A stretch of 64,000 nucleotides of DNA from Yponomeuta sedellus (taxonomy: Eukaryota; Arthropoda; Insecta; Lepidoptera; Yponomeutidae), in assembly GCA_934045075.1 (NCBI GenBank), contig OW203745.1, positions 12,424,873 through 12,488,872 on the forward strand, written 5' to 3'. Numbering within the stretch: the first letter of the stretch is position 1; the number at the start of each line of letters is the position of its first letter. Below, piece by piece: positions 31,437 through 53,608 of the stretch. The translations under genes were made by a program, and so were the position numbers. The notes below the pieces were generated by a model. It searched no databases. It was not told where the DNA came from and saw only the letters and a list, made by a program, of their open reading frames with translations.

Positions 31437-32163
31437 TAATCCGCTATTTGACACGTATCAAATTTGACGCGATAAATGAATATTTCCTATAGTAATTAAC
31501 GTAAACCGAAATATATTGATTTTGCTAAATAAGTACTTATATGCAGAATGGCTGCAAAATAATTTTTTTTTCCTCGATTAATTCGTAACGGCGAAAACGC
31601 TATCCGCCATCTTGAAACCATCTAAAGTATGTAAACAAACATCTTTCAGCCAGAGCCAGTGGACATTGATTATTATAGGACTTACATCAAAGTGATCTTC
31701 ACATAAATATACCCGAGTTTCAATTTATAAAGAGTCAGGGTCTCCTTTGGCAAGTTTGAGCCAAGTTTTTCGAATGTTAATTTCACTGGGTACACGAATC
31801 CACAACTTCCCGGGGGTCTTTATTGACGTGTTTTTTCATTCTCGAACAATGCAATAATGATAATTGGTGGGTATATTTTGGATGTAAATTCGATGAAATC
31901 TTGGTTGCGTTGTTGTTATTTCACTATGCTCAGAGATCACTTACAGAAAATTTAATGTCAATCTTTGTTTACAATTTTTTGGACTTCAAACCATAGACAA
32001 AAATGGCTGACCACGTTTTTGGCTGTTTAGGACAATAAAGTTAAAAATATATTTTTATGTTGCTTTTAGGTCCCTAAAAAATATACTAAAATATTTTTAC
32101 GTCTAATGGAAGAGTTATTTACCGTTTAAGACATACTTGAAAAGAGAGTCGAATAGCGGATTA
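31437..32163. mobile_element. 727-bp TIR element
   Basis: TAATCCGCTATTTGAC at the left mirrors the right end (inverted TAATCCGCTATTCGAC). The interior has TATCCGCCATCTTGAAACCA and AAAAATGGCTGACCACG and no coding. A PIF/Harbinger-like TAA target is possible. Confidence 0.65.
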
Positions 32164-33369
32164 CTTAGCCATTTTATAATTTTCATTCTTCTTAGACCAG
32201 ATAGAACTGAATGAAACTTTTATTGAGAATTAATTATCTGCATTATGCTTCTATCAAGTACAGTACTACACATCATAAAAGTCCACTCGGGAATCTACGT
32301 TCGTGCAGATTAGGAAGAAGTGTAACGAAAGTACCCGAAGCTATAAGTACATTCAGCATGATCTTTAACCGATACGGTTAAGGTGCAGAATTGATTGCCG
32401 CAGTAGCGCTACCTATTTCGCTCACGCTAATATTGCCAAACTAATAGTCACCCGCATCGATGATGTTGGATCAACCAATAGCAACAAAGGCCTGCCATAA
32501 AATGAAACTATCTGATTGGTCGATCAGCTTGCCGCACATCCAAAATTTGGTCATCTGCGCAGGTACATTCGCGAGACTTATTTCTTGTGTAGCACTGTAC
32601 CTACTTACTCGAAATTTCTAAGAGATTTTTCCATTTTTTAATACTTACCTATTTGTCTTACAGTTAGATAGTAATTGTGATTGGTGAAATAAATAATAAA
32701 AATATCTTGAAGCCCTTCCCTTACACCTTGAATATATCTATAGCCAGACATCACATTTCTTGCTTCTTCAAAAATATTTCTTATAAGTAGGTACCTACTT
32801 CGATTCGTCTTTCAATCACAATTCACAATAAGAGTAATGGATATAATGCACACAAAATATAATCGCTGAAGCCATGCTAAAGGTGGTTATTTTTTCCTAG
32901 ACAAATACTTTCATAATGTCTTTTGATACAAAACCGCGATACAAACTACACTCATACTATGACGTTGCAACTTGAAGTAGGCATATGGAGTGCAGACTAT
33001 GGGGCATTCATCTACAGGTATTCGAGTTATCTCAACAAATAATGTTTTTGTGCACCTTTAGAACTTTTAGAATTCAATGAAAATAAAGAAATACAATAAG
33101 TTTTTTATATTAGATTAATTTGATTTTTGTAGGTTTTGGAGCCCAAGAAGCCAGAAAAATATATTTTATAATTTAATTTTGAAACAAATCTAGAATGTTT
33201 AATTCTTTGTCTTTTGTGGTATAAATGCAATACCACCTCAATCATCGTTTCACGCAAGTTCCCCGTTGTTTTATCTTGGTGCCTGTTCAAATTATAATAG
33301 GCGTGACGACAGTATCAAATAATCAAATACAAAAGTACACATTATAAAAGAATTTAAAACACTGATTTA
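32164..33369. other. Intergenic, no feature seen
   Basis: AT-rich single-copy-looking sequence. The minus-strand frame at 33105-33290 has no recognisable domain. Confidence 0.5.
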
Positions 33370-33465
33370 ATTTTATAAAAAGAAAAGATTACCAATATTT
33401 TCAATATTTTTAATTTAGTTGTACATAGTATAGGGCTAACGAGATCTGTGTAACATGTCCATGAA

Positions 33466-33725
33466 AAGTGCGGTGGTAGCGGAACGGTGTAGAACGCCGG
33501 CTTCTCAATCGGGAAGCCGTGGGTTCAAACCCCGGCATGTACCAATGACTTTGTTTTCTAAGTTATGTACATTTGTGAAATTATAGTAGCAATACCACTC
33601 GCTGACGGTGAAGGAAAACATCGTAAGGAAACCCTAGTGTCTGAAGTGTTAACGTACCTCTTGCTACGTACAATGGCCCAACTATGAGGCTAAGTGCGGA
33701 AATCTCAGGGGTACTCGTAACTAAC
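33466..33725 (+). mobile_element. Family D SINE with 15-bp target duplication
   Basis: TAACATGTCCATGAA flanks it at 33451-33465 and 33726-33740. The head is tRNA-like (GGTGGTAGCGGAACGG, GGGTTCAAACCCCGGC), then TGTACCAATGACTTTG and ACCACTCGCTGACGGTGAAG. The target is itself a SINE tail (AGTATAGGGCTAACGAGATC), as at 38935. Confidence 0.88.
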
Positions 33726-33740
33726 TAACATGTCCATGAA

Positions 33741-34630
33741 TATTTATTTGTTTATTATTTTATTTATTATTATAAATAAAAGACTATAATACTGCTTTCA
33801 GCCACTTTGACTGAAACACCCATCACACCGCCCCGTGTGCTTTGTTGTGACTACCTACTAGTGATGACGATGTGGCGTGACGTCAGATTCGACGCGATGA
33901 TACTGCGAGCTGTTTGCCCACGGATTTAAAATAATTTTATAGTGACTTTAACCTTCGTTAAACTTTAGTGTATTACTGAACTATGGGTTTCTTTGTAAAT
34001 ACTTAATGTGTCCCCAGTACATTATAGAAGAGGATTTAAAAATCTTTCGTCATGCCATTAAATATCTTCCATATCTCATCACATTCCACATTTTCGCCTA
34101 AAGCCAAATACCCTTGTGCTAAGTTAAAAATATTTATATATTGTTGAAGCGAACCTGTCTTGTAGTCAATTGCTTAAAGTACATTATTTACGATACAATA
34201 GATAGAAGAAATAATTAAAAATAATTAGGTAGGCACTAAAATTTATACATTAAGTAGAAATTATATTTTGTCTCAAGCACTGCGGATTGCACTTTATCTA
34301 AGACTCGGATAAGTAATAAGTTAAATACAAAAGATATTATTCAAATCGCATAATCTGTTATAGCATTATTTCTTCCATTACCGTCGCATACGTCATAATA
34401 TTGTTATAAAATTTTGTTAATTTGTAAGCACAAAAACGATATGATTATTTACTATCAACGTAATAAATGTTAATGCCTTTCATATTTTAAAACAAATAAA
34501 AAATAAAACTTTATACCTAGTTCGTCGTTTTTGTTAACATCTCGCTTTTGCCTGGAACTATGGCCGTTTAAATAATTATTCCCTTACTAACCGTTTCACC
34601 TCGTAAATTGGCCTCAACATAATGAGATTA
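33741..34630. other. Intergenic, no feature seen
   Basis: AT-rich sequence with scattered AATAAA motifs and no supported exon or repeat edge. Confidence 0.5.
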
Positions 34631-34633
34631 ATA

Positions 34634-34760
34634 CAGGTTGTCTGGAAGAAATTGCTTTTAGCAATAAGGCCGCCAATTGTACTGTGTATCTTTACATGTT
34701 TTATAATATGTTCTCTGATGTACAATAAAGAATATTCTTATCTTATGTTATCTTATAGCG
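34634..34760 (+). mobile_element. Family G non-LTR 3' end
   Basis: GGTTGTCTGGAAGAAATTGC, AAGGCCGCCAATTGTACTGT and GTACAATAAAGAATATTCTT followed by an ATCTTATGTT tail. Confidence 0.65.
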
Positions 34761-34924
34761 TCCAGTGGTATCTTCACTCACACTAGATGAAGGCACAACT
34801 CGGTGCCTGGGATGGTTTAAGATGGTGTAGGCCTGCCCAGCACCTTTACTATCCTGACAATTTAGTCGGCCTAGCCCACAGGAAAGTGTAGTCAATACAA
34901 ATAAATTAATAAGTACGTGCCGCG

Positions 34925-35045
34925 CCTACCAAGCCGTGGGCGGGTATCCTCACGATAGTTTCCTTCACCGTTAGCGTGTGGTATTGTGATTACAACTTTT
35001 TTGAAAGTAAACAAAGTCATTGGTCGGTCAGTCAACTTATTGTTC
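34925..35045 (-). repeat. Family D SINE fragment, reverse
   Basis: ATCCTCACGATAGTTTCCTT, CACCGTTAGCGTGTGGTATT and AACAAAGTCATTGGT are the reversed centre and head of family D. Confidence 0.6.
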
Positions 35046-35084
35046 TAGATGTACTTATAGTATAAAAGGAAGAAGATTACTTGA

Positions 35085-35600
35085 ATCGCTATCAACCCTT
35101 TTGTATGTCCCCACTGCTAGGAAGTTATCGAGCCCATAACGCCTCTGACATGGCTTAACGACTGCCATTACATGACAGCCGGCAACTACGGCTTAACGCA
35201 CCTTGCGATGGTAGTACGTGCCTTTCGTGCACGGAGGCGCTCGGAAAATTGCCACTAGCGGTAGTCACGGAGCGGTCATCCATCCTGCACCTGACCACGC
35301 CTTTTGTTGCTTAACTCAAGTCATCGTTATCAACCCTTGTATGTCTCCACTGCTGGGGCACGGGTATCTTCCTGCCTCCCAGGAAGGTTAGGCCATACTC
35401 CACCACGGGGGCCAACTTCGGGTTGGTGGAGGATTGTAAAACGGTGGCGGCATTGCTGTCAGAACTTATGCCGCCCATAAGGCCTCTGTCATAGCTTAAC
35501 GACTGCCATTATATGGCAGCCGGCACCAACGACTTAACGTGCCTTGCGAAGCACGGAAGCGCTCGGAAAAAAGCCACTAGCGATAGTTACGGGACGCTCA
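35085..35600 (+). repeat. Two successive family C copies
   Basis: The first copy (35085-35320) has an internal deletion. The second starts GTTATCAACCCTTGTATGTC at 35327 and runs to about 35606, where LINE sequence begins. Confidence 0.8.
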
Positions 35601-35604
35601 CCCA

Positions 35605-36060
35605 TCAGCCGATGTCAGTCCACTGCTGGACATAGTCCTCTCCCAAGACGCGCCACTGAACCCGATCTTCGGCTCTCCTCTTCCAGTCACTGCCCACCGC
35701 TTTGCGAATGTCGTCGCTCCACCTGATCACAGGGCGTCCTACGCTACATTTGCCGATTCGCGGTCTCCACTCAAGAACCAGTCCACGCCAACCAGTCCTG
35801 CGGCAAATATGACCACTGCCACTTCAGTTTGCTAATGTTGAGCTATGTCGATCACTTTAGTTCTCTGGCGAATACCTTCGTTTCGGATTCGATCCCGCAG
35901 AGAAACACTGAGCATAGCTCTCTACGTAGCTCGCTGAGCGACCTTAAATTGGCGGATCATTCGAACCGAGAGTGTCCACGTCTCGGCTCCGTATGTCATG
36001 ACGGGTAAGACGTATTGATTAAAAACTTTTGACGAAGTTGTCTGAATGCTGCCCAGCCCA
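35605..36060 (-). pseudogene. RTE-clade LINE reverse-transcriptase C-terminal remnant
   Basis: The minus strand reads KCSVGRPVIRWSDDIRKAVG, then DWKRRAEDRVQWRVLGEDYV and QQWTD, a typical C-terminal end of RTE-type LINE ORF2. Upstream parts carry stops (for example after ASYVE). The fragment is 5'-truncated and decayed. The 3' part of a family C unit follows at 36085-36135, so the LINE lies within or replaced part of a C copy. Confidence 0.75.
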
Positions 36061-36145
36061 GCTGAATTCTTCTCTGGATTTCCCCATTCAAGTGATTGAT
36101 GTCAATCACTTGGTTCGACTAGGCCAGGAGCGCTTCCTAGGTAGG

Positions 36146-36329
36146 TAAAGCCAGGTTTTCACGGTCTTTGTGCGCTCGGTCCGACTGCGCCATCCGAGTA
36201 GGTAAACTAATGCTTCTGATTGGCTATTTTGGTGTTGTCACGAAAAACCGTCCAATCAGAAGCATTAGTTTACTTGGATGGCGCACTCGGTCCGAGCGTA
36301 CCTACTAAGACCGTGAAAACGCGGCTTTA
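36146..36329. mobile_element. 184-bp hairpin MITE
   Basis: TAAAGCCAGGTTTTCACGGT pairs with the inverted right end (ACCGTGAAAACGCGGCTTTA). The inner arms CTAATGCTTCTGATTGG and CCAATCAGAAGCATTAG also pair. Nearly the whole element is a long imperfect hairpin. Confidence 0.85.
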
Positions 36330-36794
36330 GAAGGATTTATTAAATTCAATGCATACCTTCCGTACTAATACTGCTGCAACAAATGACCGAAACCGGCCAC
36401 GCGATTGCAATCGCTTTGGTTTGTGAGTTCCTTAAGCTTCTCAAGGAGCAATAAATTCCCATACATTAGTTTTTATTTCCAAACGACACGCCGCAAACTT
36501 TGCCAATAGGTACGTTTAGAGGAGGCAAATCAAGGTTTGATCGTGCTTAGAATTGGAAATCAACTTATCAAACAGAAATTATAGCCGTGAGAATAGTTTC
36601 TGTGAAAAGTATTAAGTAGGTATACTTAATTTATTTTTGTTCTGCTTTTGTCAGTTGTAAACCCTATCAAATCTGTATTGGCAACGTTTCATTTCGATAC
36701 GACGACGACGCGTCGTTATACAAATAAAAACCAAACTTCACTTGTACGAATCGCTCTTGAGGTAGACTGATTCTTATTTTTATGTAGGTACCTA

Positions 36795-37012
36795 CCCTAT
36801 AAACGTTCCACTGCAGGGCACAGGCGAGAGAGAGAGAGAGTATGGGCTTAACTATCTCACGTGCCCACCGCAGATTGGCAATTTCAGGAACTGAGGTATT
36901 TAAACACCTCAGACACTCAGCTTTCCTCATGATGTTTTCCTGCGGCGAGCGGTATTGCTATTATAACTTCACTAATGTACTTAGGTACATAACTTCGAGA
37001 ACAAAGTCATTG
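36795..37012 (-). mobile_element. Family D SINE, reverse copy
   Basis: ACGTTCCACTGCAGGGCACA, GAGAGAGAGTATGGGC, CACGTGCCCACCGCAGATTG and CAAAGTCATTGGCACA are the reversed family D body. It abuts a family B head. Confidence 0.7.
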
Positions 37013-37014
37013 GC

Positions 37015-37140
37015 ACAAGATCTCTGTGGCGGTAGCGCATCCGCCTACAGTGAGAGGTCCCGGCTTCGAATACAAGCTGGGGACAGTTAAAAAAAGGCCA
37101 GAAGCATGTATGTGCTTGTAGGTAAAAATGTTCTATGCTA
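37015..37140 (+). mobile_element. Family B SINE, partial
   Basis: GTGGCGGTAGCGCATCCGCC, GAGAGGTCCCGGCTTCGAAT and a shortened tail with GCATGTATGTGCTTGTAGGT. Confidence 0.65.
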
Positions 37141-37240
37141 CGTTATGTTACATGCCCGCACTAGGAATCGAACTGTTCCAGCCGAGTCTCTTGCTTCCGA
37201 GTCTATTGTTCTACCCACTGGGTTACCGCTCTGCTCTGAT
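37141..37240 (-). repeat. tRNA-derived SINE head, reverse
   Basis: The reversed B box (AGGAATCGAACTG) and reversed A box (CCCACTGGGTTACCGCT) are spaced like a tRNA. The cloverleaf is too decayed to be a tRNA gene. A relative is at 61035-61110. Confidence 0.5.
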
Positions 37241-37555
37241 GTCAGTGCCGGCTACTACTAACGTAGCCGGCTCCGGTAACCACTATCTAAGCCGACGACA
37301 CCGGTAATTTATTTCAGATTTTAAACAAAGATTTCGGCGCACAGGATAAATCAAAATACTTTCAAAAATTTGTGTTCGTTTTCTATAAAAAAAATCCCGG
37401 GTCTCTGAGCATTTTTTCAGTAAAACTCGGGTAAAACGAACCGAGAGAACGACAACACAGAAAAAAAAATATGTCAGCCATTTGTCAACGAGTCGTGGCC
37501 GAGGAGTGTTCGAACCGGTTTCATTCAACACAATACCAACGCGCAGCCAGAAACC

Positions 37556-47486
<9,931 letters not shown>

Positions 47487-49880
47487 AAAAAACAATCATC
47501 AGAACATACCAGTACGTATCTTATATACTGGCTTAGTTGCATGCTTATAGTAACTTGCAATAATGGTGTAGGTGCTGAACAAACTACAATACTTGTATAC
47601 ATGTCCTTGGTGTCTCCCAATTTATAAAATCATCTCACGTTTCGTCTGTATTATATTCATTGCGGTGGGTAGTTCGTCAAGCTTTGTGTTTGTTTCTTTT
47701 ACTTTATTCAAGAGTGGAATCATTATCGGTACATATAAATGTAATGAGTGTACTCGTTACTCATCTATTAGTTTCGTCGTCTGTTATTGCCGGCCATATT
47801 GTATCCAGAATGTCACTGAATGCTGACCAATTGGGCATGGCTCACTGACTTCCATTATTCCTAGTGGCTATGGAGATCAGTGGAATCACTACATACTTTC
47901 TAGAACGCTTACGCTCTTTTTTGCTTGTTCAATTGTGTTCGAAAGTTTAATGTTCAAGCAAGCTTCAAACAAAAGGTGCAATGCTCGTATATTTTCGTGT
48001 ACCTCAGAGTCGTAATCCGTAAAATATTTATTTATAATGTCTTATCTTTTATCTTAATTCTTCTTATGTTTAATCGTTAGTAACTAACCGAGAGTTGGTG
48101 CAACGGGCAACTTCAAACGTAAAAGACACTATGCAGAAAATAACGCAGAGTGAGAAACCTCGCGATACATAAACGGAACCGTTCTGTGGACCGAACCGCT
48201 TCTGTAAATAAAGTTTTCTATTAATTTCTAACGTAGATTTACCTTATTTATTTATTTTGATCTCCAGTAACTTAAGTTTATGGTAACTCATGATGATTTT
48301 TATATTGTAGAGTGATTTCACAGTTTTCAAGTAGTATTATTTATAGAATTCGTTTATTGTATATGATTCCTTCCAGGGGTGTTCACCATATCAGGCTTTT
48401 CTATCAATAGCTACAGAAGGAGTTACAATTATTGATACACCATTCTCTATTTCGAGCCCTATAAGCGCAACGCAATTCAAACACACGTACCTAATACTAC
48501 TGAAAATACAGTTGTGTTGGTTAAAGCAACTAGCTAATTCCGTCTTCTCGTCTGGCCTACGAGACAAAACAGAAAAGCAAGTCTCCAAAGGTCACGTGTC
48601 TACTCTCGGCTTTACTGCTAAAGAGTTGAATCCATCAATTTCCACTACCGACTCTTAACTCACATTTCGTTTGTTTTATAGATGGTAAGCAAGATTAGAG
48701 CCGTCAAATAAAAAAACACAAATAGTTACACCAATGGTGAGTAACGGGTGTAAGACACTTATAGCTTGGCTTTGAAATAACAGTTGTCCTTTTTATCTGG
48801 CAGGAACGATATCCATACTTTCATGTAACATTATTCTGCTTAATCGTTTAATTCATATGCAGCTTTTCTCTTTGCCTGCTATTGTAAAATAATAGTTCAT
48901 TGTCAGCCCTAACCATGGGTTATCATTTATTATCACAATAACACCCTATTAGTTTTTGTTTTACAACTACTTTTCTTACGTTAATTTGTATCATTTGCAT
49001 TAAATCTCTGGTTTACACGCCCTACCAATATCGTAGCCTACTTTTAATCAATGGCATTTTATAAAGTTTTTTAAACAAACATAAACGGCGCCACCCCAAA
49101 TTAGGACAAACGATAAAAAATATTTTGAAAAGATGGAAAATTGTGTGAATATTTTCAAAGGTGTTAAAACAAAAGCAGTTGTAAATTACAAACTTGAATA
49201 GACATGTTTCAGGAATTGTGTGAGTGAGAACCCTGTATACATTTTAAGCCATTCGATTCTTCTGCACTCAATGACATAAAGGTTGACTTTGCAACTAACA
49301 TTAGGTTAATGTGACAAAGAGACAGTCGGGAGTAAATGAATAAAAATTCTAATAAATCCTGAACCTGGAATAGAGCAATATGCCCCAATATACAATTCAA
49401 TTTACTTTGGAGTTACTTCAATAATGTTATGTTTTGTTCCGCTTACTAAACATTTTTGATTTGATTTTTTTTGTTACATATTAATTCTACTATTCCCTTA
49501 ATATTATTTTTATCAGAAGCCTACATGTTTGAGTTATTTATTTACTACGTTTTAGTATATTTTTAAGTTTATACTGATATTCATTTTGTATACAACGCTG
49601 CAATCGAGCTATAAAACCTTCCAGTTGTTTGTTGTAGTAACTATTTGGCTTCTGTTTTCTGCCAGATGACCCGTGGACTTACGCAAGTGTGATCTCAAAA
49701 TAATTATGCACTAATTTACTCAAAATGTACTAAACACAAAACCATTAAAATACCAGTTGCTTACGATGTTTTGCGCCAACATCTCTACTGTTGAAGTAAA
49801 GAAAGAGTATTCTAAGAGTATACTAAGTATTCTGCTATTTTTAAAAACACGATTCCCTTAAAACACTCCTCAAATGCAGA
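47487..49880. other. 3' UTR and intronic sequence, no other gene
   Basis: This contains the likely 3' UTR of the first REEP isoform to about 48.2 kb. Frames at 47572-47848 show no domain. No repeat edges are clear apart from AT-rich runs. Confidence 0.45.
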
Positions 49881-50035
49881 TTAATACTCTGCGGTAAAGG
49901 CTTTGCCACTGCCTTACAATCCTCCACCTACCCGGACTTGGCCCCTGTAGTGGAGTATGGCCTAACATTCTACGATGTAGGAAGAGACCCATGCCCCGGC
50001 AGTGGAGACATACAAAATGGTTGATATCAAAGTCT
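49880..50035 (-). repeat. Family C repeat, reverse 5' part
   Basis: GCCTTACAATCCTCCACCTA style blocks (CTGCCTTACAATCCTCCACC, CCCGGACTTGGCCCCTGTAG), GAAGAGACCCATGCCCCGGC and the reversed start. Confidence 0.75.
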
Positions 50036-50237
50036 TACCAAAGCATTTCAGGAGTGTTTTAAGGAATATTGTTATCATAACATTTATAAACCGGTACCTG
50101 CAGTGAATATATCATTTTACTTTTATCAGATTTTGGCGAAATCAGTGTCTAGTTGAATAATTTATATATGTGTGCTTTCTTTACAGATAAATCTAGATAA
50201 AAAGTATAAAAAAATAACAAAGTTTCCTTTATTTCAG

Positions 50238-50281
50238 CCACACGCGCGGTAGCGGACGCAGTCAATAGAAAGATTGAATAA
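50238..50281 (+). CDS. ReepB: REEP alternative last exon, short tail
   Basis: Acceptor CCTTTATTTCAG, phase 2-accepting like 47380. It completes GCC and reads ATRAVADAVNRKIE then TAA. The product would be 176 residues, near the length of dipteran ReepB. AATAAA is at 51260. Confidence 0.7.
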
Positions 50282-51724
50282 ATGCCAAAACATCCCCGAA
50301 GTAAAATATACCGTTTTACGGGGGTGTAAAGTACAAAATTATCTTTCTACTCTGCACCTGCTTCTAGCTTGCCACACAATCAACAAAAAAATAAAAAAAC
50401 AAAGTAAAAATTGCGAAAAATCTAGTATAAAAAGACGAAAAACGTTTGTTTTGCGATATTTTATAGAGCTGACTGTGTTTTATAATAATTAAATAGTAAA
50501 AGACTTGACGGTAAATTTATAAGTAAGTCTTTTTATTTTTGCCCTCAAATTATTGTTATCCAACACACTTGCTACAGTCTGTTTTATCTCGTATTTAAAA
50601 TTGTATGCGTAGTTCTTCACGGTTTAGTACAATCTCATGTTTCTCTACAATTTCTTGTAAACCCTCTTGGTTTATTTGAAATTCTAACGCTTAGTTCTTG
50701 ATGTTTCTTCCCTTTACGATCTCTTGTTGATTTGAACAATTTTGTTAGGTACTTTACAACAAGTACCATAGCGTCGGTATGTTGCTCAAGGAATGTTAGT
50801 AACATTTTAAGCATGGTTGTATTTCTTAAATTAGATTTCATAAATTAGAAACTTGAGAGTCGCCGAAGGGAGACTATAACCTCACTAGAAAGTCGGCTAA
50901 TAATATTACTAGTAATAGTATTGTAATCTTTCGGGGACTCTACAGTAGTTTTTATTTTGATGTTGTAATTTTGTAAGCTTGTGACACCATTGTAAGCACT
51001 ACGGTCTACGCATTTATTCTACCATTCGAAAATAACAATAATAAGTGTTCATATTTTTGTATGTACGATATGAAATTTGTATACTTACAGCTTCAGTACA
51101 AAAATGCAAGTGGAAAATAGACTAAAAATACCGTAATCATGTTCAAATAAGTTTTAATCTCGGCTTGTGGTATTGAATAAGACGTCGATTTAGTGTGCCT
51201 TCGTTGTATTGGCTGCCAGTAAGTTCACGTAAGGAATTGTTCTTTGAAATATTTCACGTAATAAAATGAATTAATGTAACGTTCCGGCTTTTTTTTGTAA
51301 TTCCTCGTTTCATGTAGTTTCTTGTCATTAGAAATGGCAGTTAGTTACTTATGGCATTTTAGAAATCCATCTGTATGTAACATAATTATTTCTAATTGGC
51401 TCACTATCTGACCTCAATTATTGGGCAATAGCTTATGTTCTTTTTAAATCAGAAATATAGTTTTTAAATATCGGGGTTTACATAATTTTATTAAATTCGC
51501 CCTCTCCCACTCTACCAATATCGTAGGTTTCAGTGAGTCTTATAACAAAGAATGATCATTCTTTTTAGAACGTAGTTTAGAGCCTAGATATAAAAAGGCT
51601 ACTTAAAAACAAACAAAGCAGAAAAAACTGGCAAGTGTGGACTCGCGTAGCGTAGCGATGGTCCTAACCTTATTTTTTTAGAAATAGGTATGTATATAAA
51701 ATTTTGTAAGGAGCTGTTATTAGG

Positions 51725-51796
51725 GAATAAGATATTTTCCCGCAGTAAAACGTAGCCTATGTGTTAATCCAGGGTATCAGCTAACTCGATACCAAA
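51725..51796 (+). repeat. Helitron-like fragment
   Basis: GAATAAGATATTTTCCCGCA, AGTAAAACGTAGCCTATGTG and CAGGGTATCAGCTAACTCGA match 12109; it runs into a family A copy. Confidence 0.6.
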
Positions 51797-51915
51797 TCAC
51801 TGACGCCGGTAACTCGCCCATTAGCTCAGTTGGGAGAGCTCTGGCACGGTTAGGGAGAGGTCGCGGGTTCGAGTCCCGGCATGAGTGGAATTTTTAGCCT
51901 CTAAATAGGTTTCCA
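51797..51915 (+). mobile_element. Family A element, tRNA-like core
   Basis: ATCACTGACGCCGGTAACTC, GCCCATTAGCTCAGTTGGGA, GTCGCGGGTTCGAGTCCCGG and TTTAGCCTCTAAATAGG. Confidence 0.78.
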
Positions 51916-52036
51916 TACCAAATGGTATTCCGGTTCTTCTATGGCCACGCCTGTAAGCGCCATCTGTGAATTGCTTTGTGAATTTGTGCTGAACGCCTCA
52001 TTACGCACTTGAGAATTAGACCCACATCATAATACC

Positions 52037-52337
52037 TACAGTCTATTTATTCTTACTTGTCCAAATTAGTAAACAAGATTCTAACCTTAAAATTGAGATT
52101 AGATGCCTAAACTAGACATTTTCCCGCAAATTCATGAACTATGTTTATAAAATTGGCAGCGTGTTATCTACAAGAGTGTTCCAAGTTACAGTTTGGCAGT
52201 TTTGGACTAAAAAGTCACAGTTTAGTGGTAGAATCTTGTTTACTAAATTGGACAAGTAAGAATAAATATATAGATAGAATATTCTTTAATGTACACAGAA
52301 ATTACAGTAACAGAACTTATATAAAAAATAGACTGTA
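52037..52337. mobile_element. Family F TIR element with a nested insertion
   Basis: The left end TACAGTCTATTTATTCTTAC is intact; the right end is split. After AAGTAAGAATAAATA, about 55 foreign bases (TAGAATATTCTTTAATGTAC, family G-type) intervene before AATAGACTGTA. Confidence 0.82.
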
Positions 52338-52817
52338 CTTACCCCTGATATATATTTTCCTAATTACGACCTTCCTATATTTGTTTGTGTCATATACTAT
52401 CTATTCGTTTAGTTTAGCGTCTAGTTAGGTACCTATTCATATTCAAATTAAATCTCACGGTGACCTTACTAACTACTTGCCATGAACTTAATTATAAATT
52501 TTAATCTGGTACGTGTAGGTACTTACCTACTTAATAATTCTTAAATTTACTTTAAAATTAAGTAGATACTAGCCGCAATGTCTCGATGATTTAACATCCA
52601 CATTCCGGTACTGTGAGCAACTACATAGAATGACACAAATATGAGGCTACATGGAAAAATCACGCGAAATAACGGTGTCTAATAAAATAAACCATGAGCA
52701 CCACAGGTGCTATTGCTAGAAATGGGAAACAGGAAGGGCATCACATTCCAGCAAGATGCACGGATATTGAGACCATATTATAACTATACATTAATCAGGG
52801 AAAACGAAATCCGAAAC

Positions 52818-53205
52818 CGAGCGCTGGCACGGTTAGCCAGAGGTCGCGGGTTCGAGTCCCGGCATGGGTGGAATTTTTAGCCTCTAAATAGGTTTTTAAA
52901 ATTGTCCTTAGCACGGGTTAGTGCATAAAATAAAAAATAATCATGTGGGTACAGCTATATCATTCAGATGTAAAGCCGATCTGCGAAGTAGGTACTCGGG
53001 GCTGCAAGTGATGCAAATTACTTCAGCCAGATGTCGCTGCCTGTACGTAATACAGAGTAGGTATTGTAAATAGGTTCGAAATTTCACTGATGCCGTTAGT
53101 CGCCTATTAGCTCAGTTGGAAGAGCGCTGGCACGGTTAGCCAGTCGGTCGCGGGTTCCAGTCCCGGCATGGGTGGAATTCTTAGCCTCTAAAGAGGTTTT
53201 TACAA
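52818..53205 (+). mobile_element. Two family A units head-to-tail
   Basis: Unit one (52818-52928) is only the tRNA B-box half and tail. Its A-rich tail runs straight into unit two, which starts AATCATGTGGGTACAG and is full length with tRNA-like core 53100-53172. Confidence 0.82.
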
Positions 53206-53219
53206 CGAAATACATTAAT

Positions 53220-53400
53220 CAGGGAAAACTCGGCCTTATGGGCGGCTTAATAACTTATGATGACCGTTAGGCCTGCCATGGTCTTACAATCCTCCACCAA
53301 CCCAGACTTGGTGTTGGAGTATGACCTAACGTTCCTGGAATGCAGGAAGAGACCCGTGCCAGCAGTGGGGACATACAAGGGTTGATATTGAACATTAAAA
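53220..53400 (-). repeat. Family C repeat, reverse, shortened hairpin
   Basis: GGCCTTATGGGCGGCTTAAT, CCTCCACCAACCCAGACTTG then GTGTTGGAGTATGACC, GAAGAGACCCGTGCC and the reversed start. It ends 75 bases from the mRpS16 stop. Confidence 0.78.
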
Positions 53401-53474
53401 CCAGCCCATAAAATTAAATAACCATTATATTCACGCACTAAAATCTAACCTTAAAACTACCTAACATTAGAGTC

Positions 53475-53608
53475 CTATTTAGTAGCTTCAACGGTTTGGG
53501 TCTTCGCTTCTTCTTCCTGTAGTTTGGCAAGCTGCTCGCGCTGCTTCTGTCTGTTACGCCAGGCTGTCATGTAGGAGCGAGGGTGAATAGGGAAGAAGCC
53601 AGCAATAC
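53475..53608 (-). CDS. mRpS16: mRpS16 exon 3
   Basis: Acceptor CCTCTTTCAG. It reads [20 protein letters not shown] then a [14 protein letters not shown] helix; stop TAG at 53477-53475. Confidence 0.95.
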
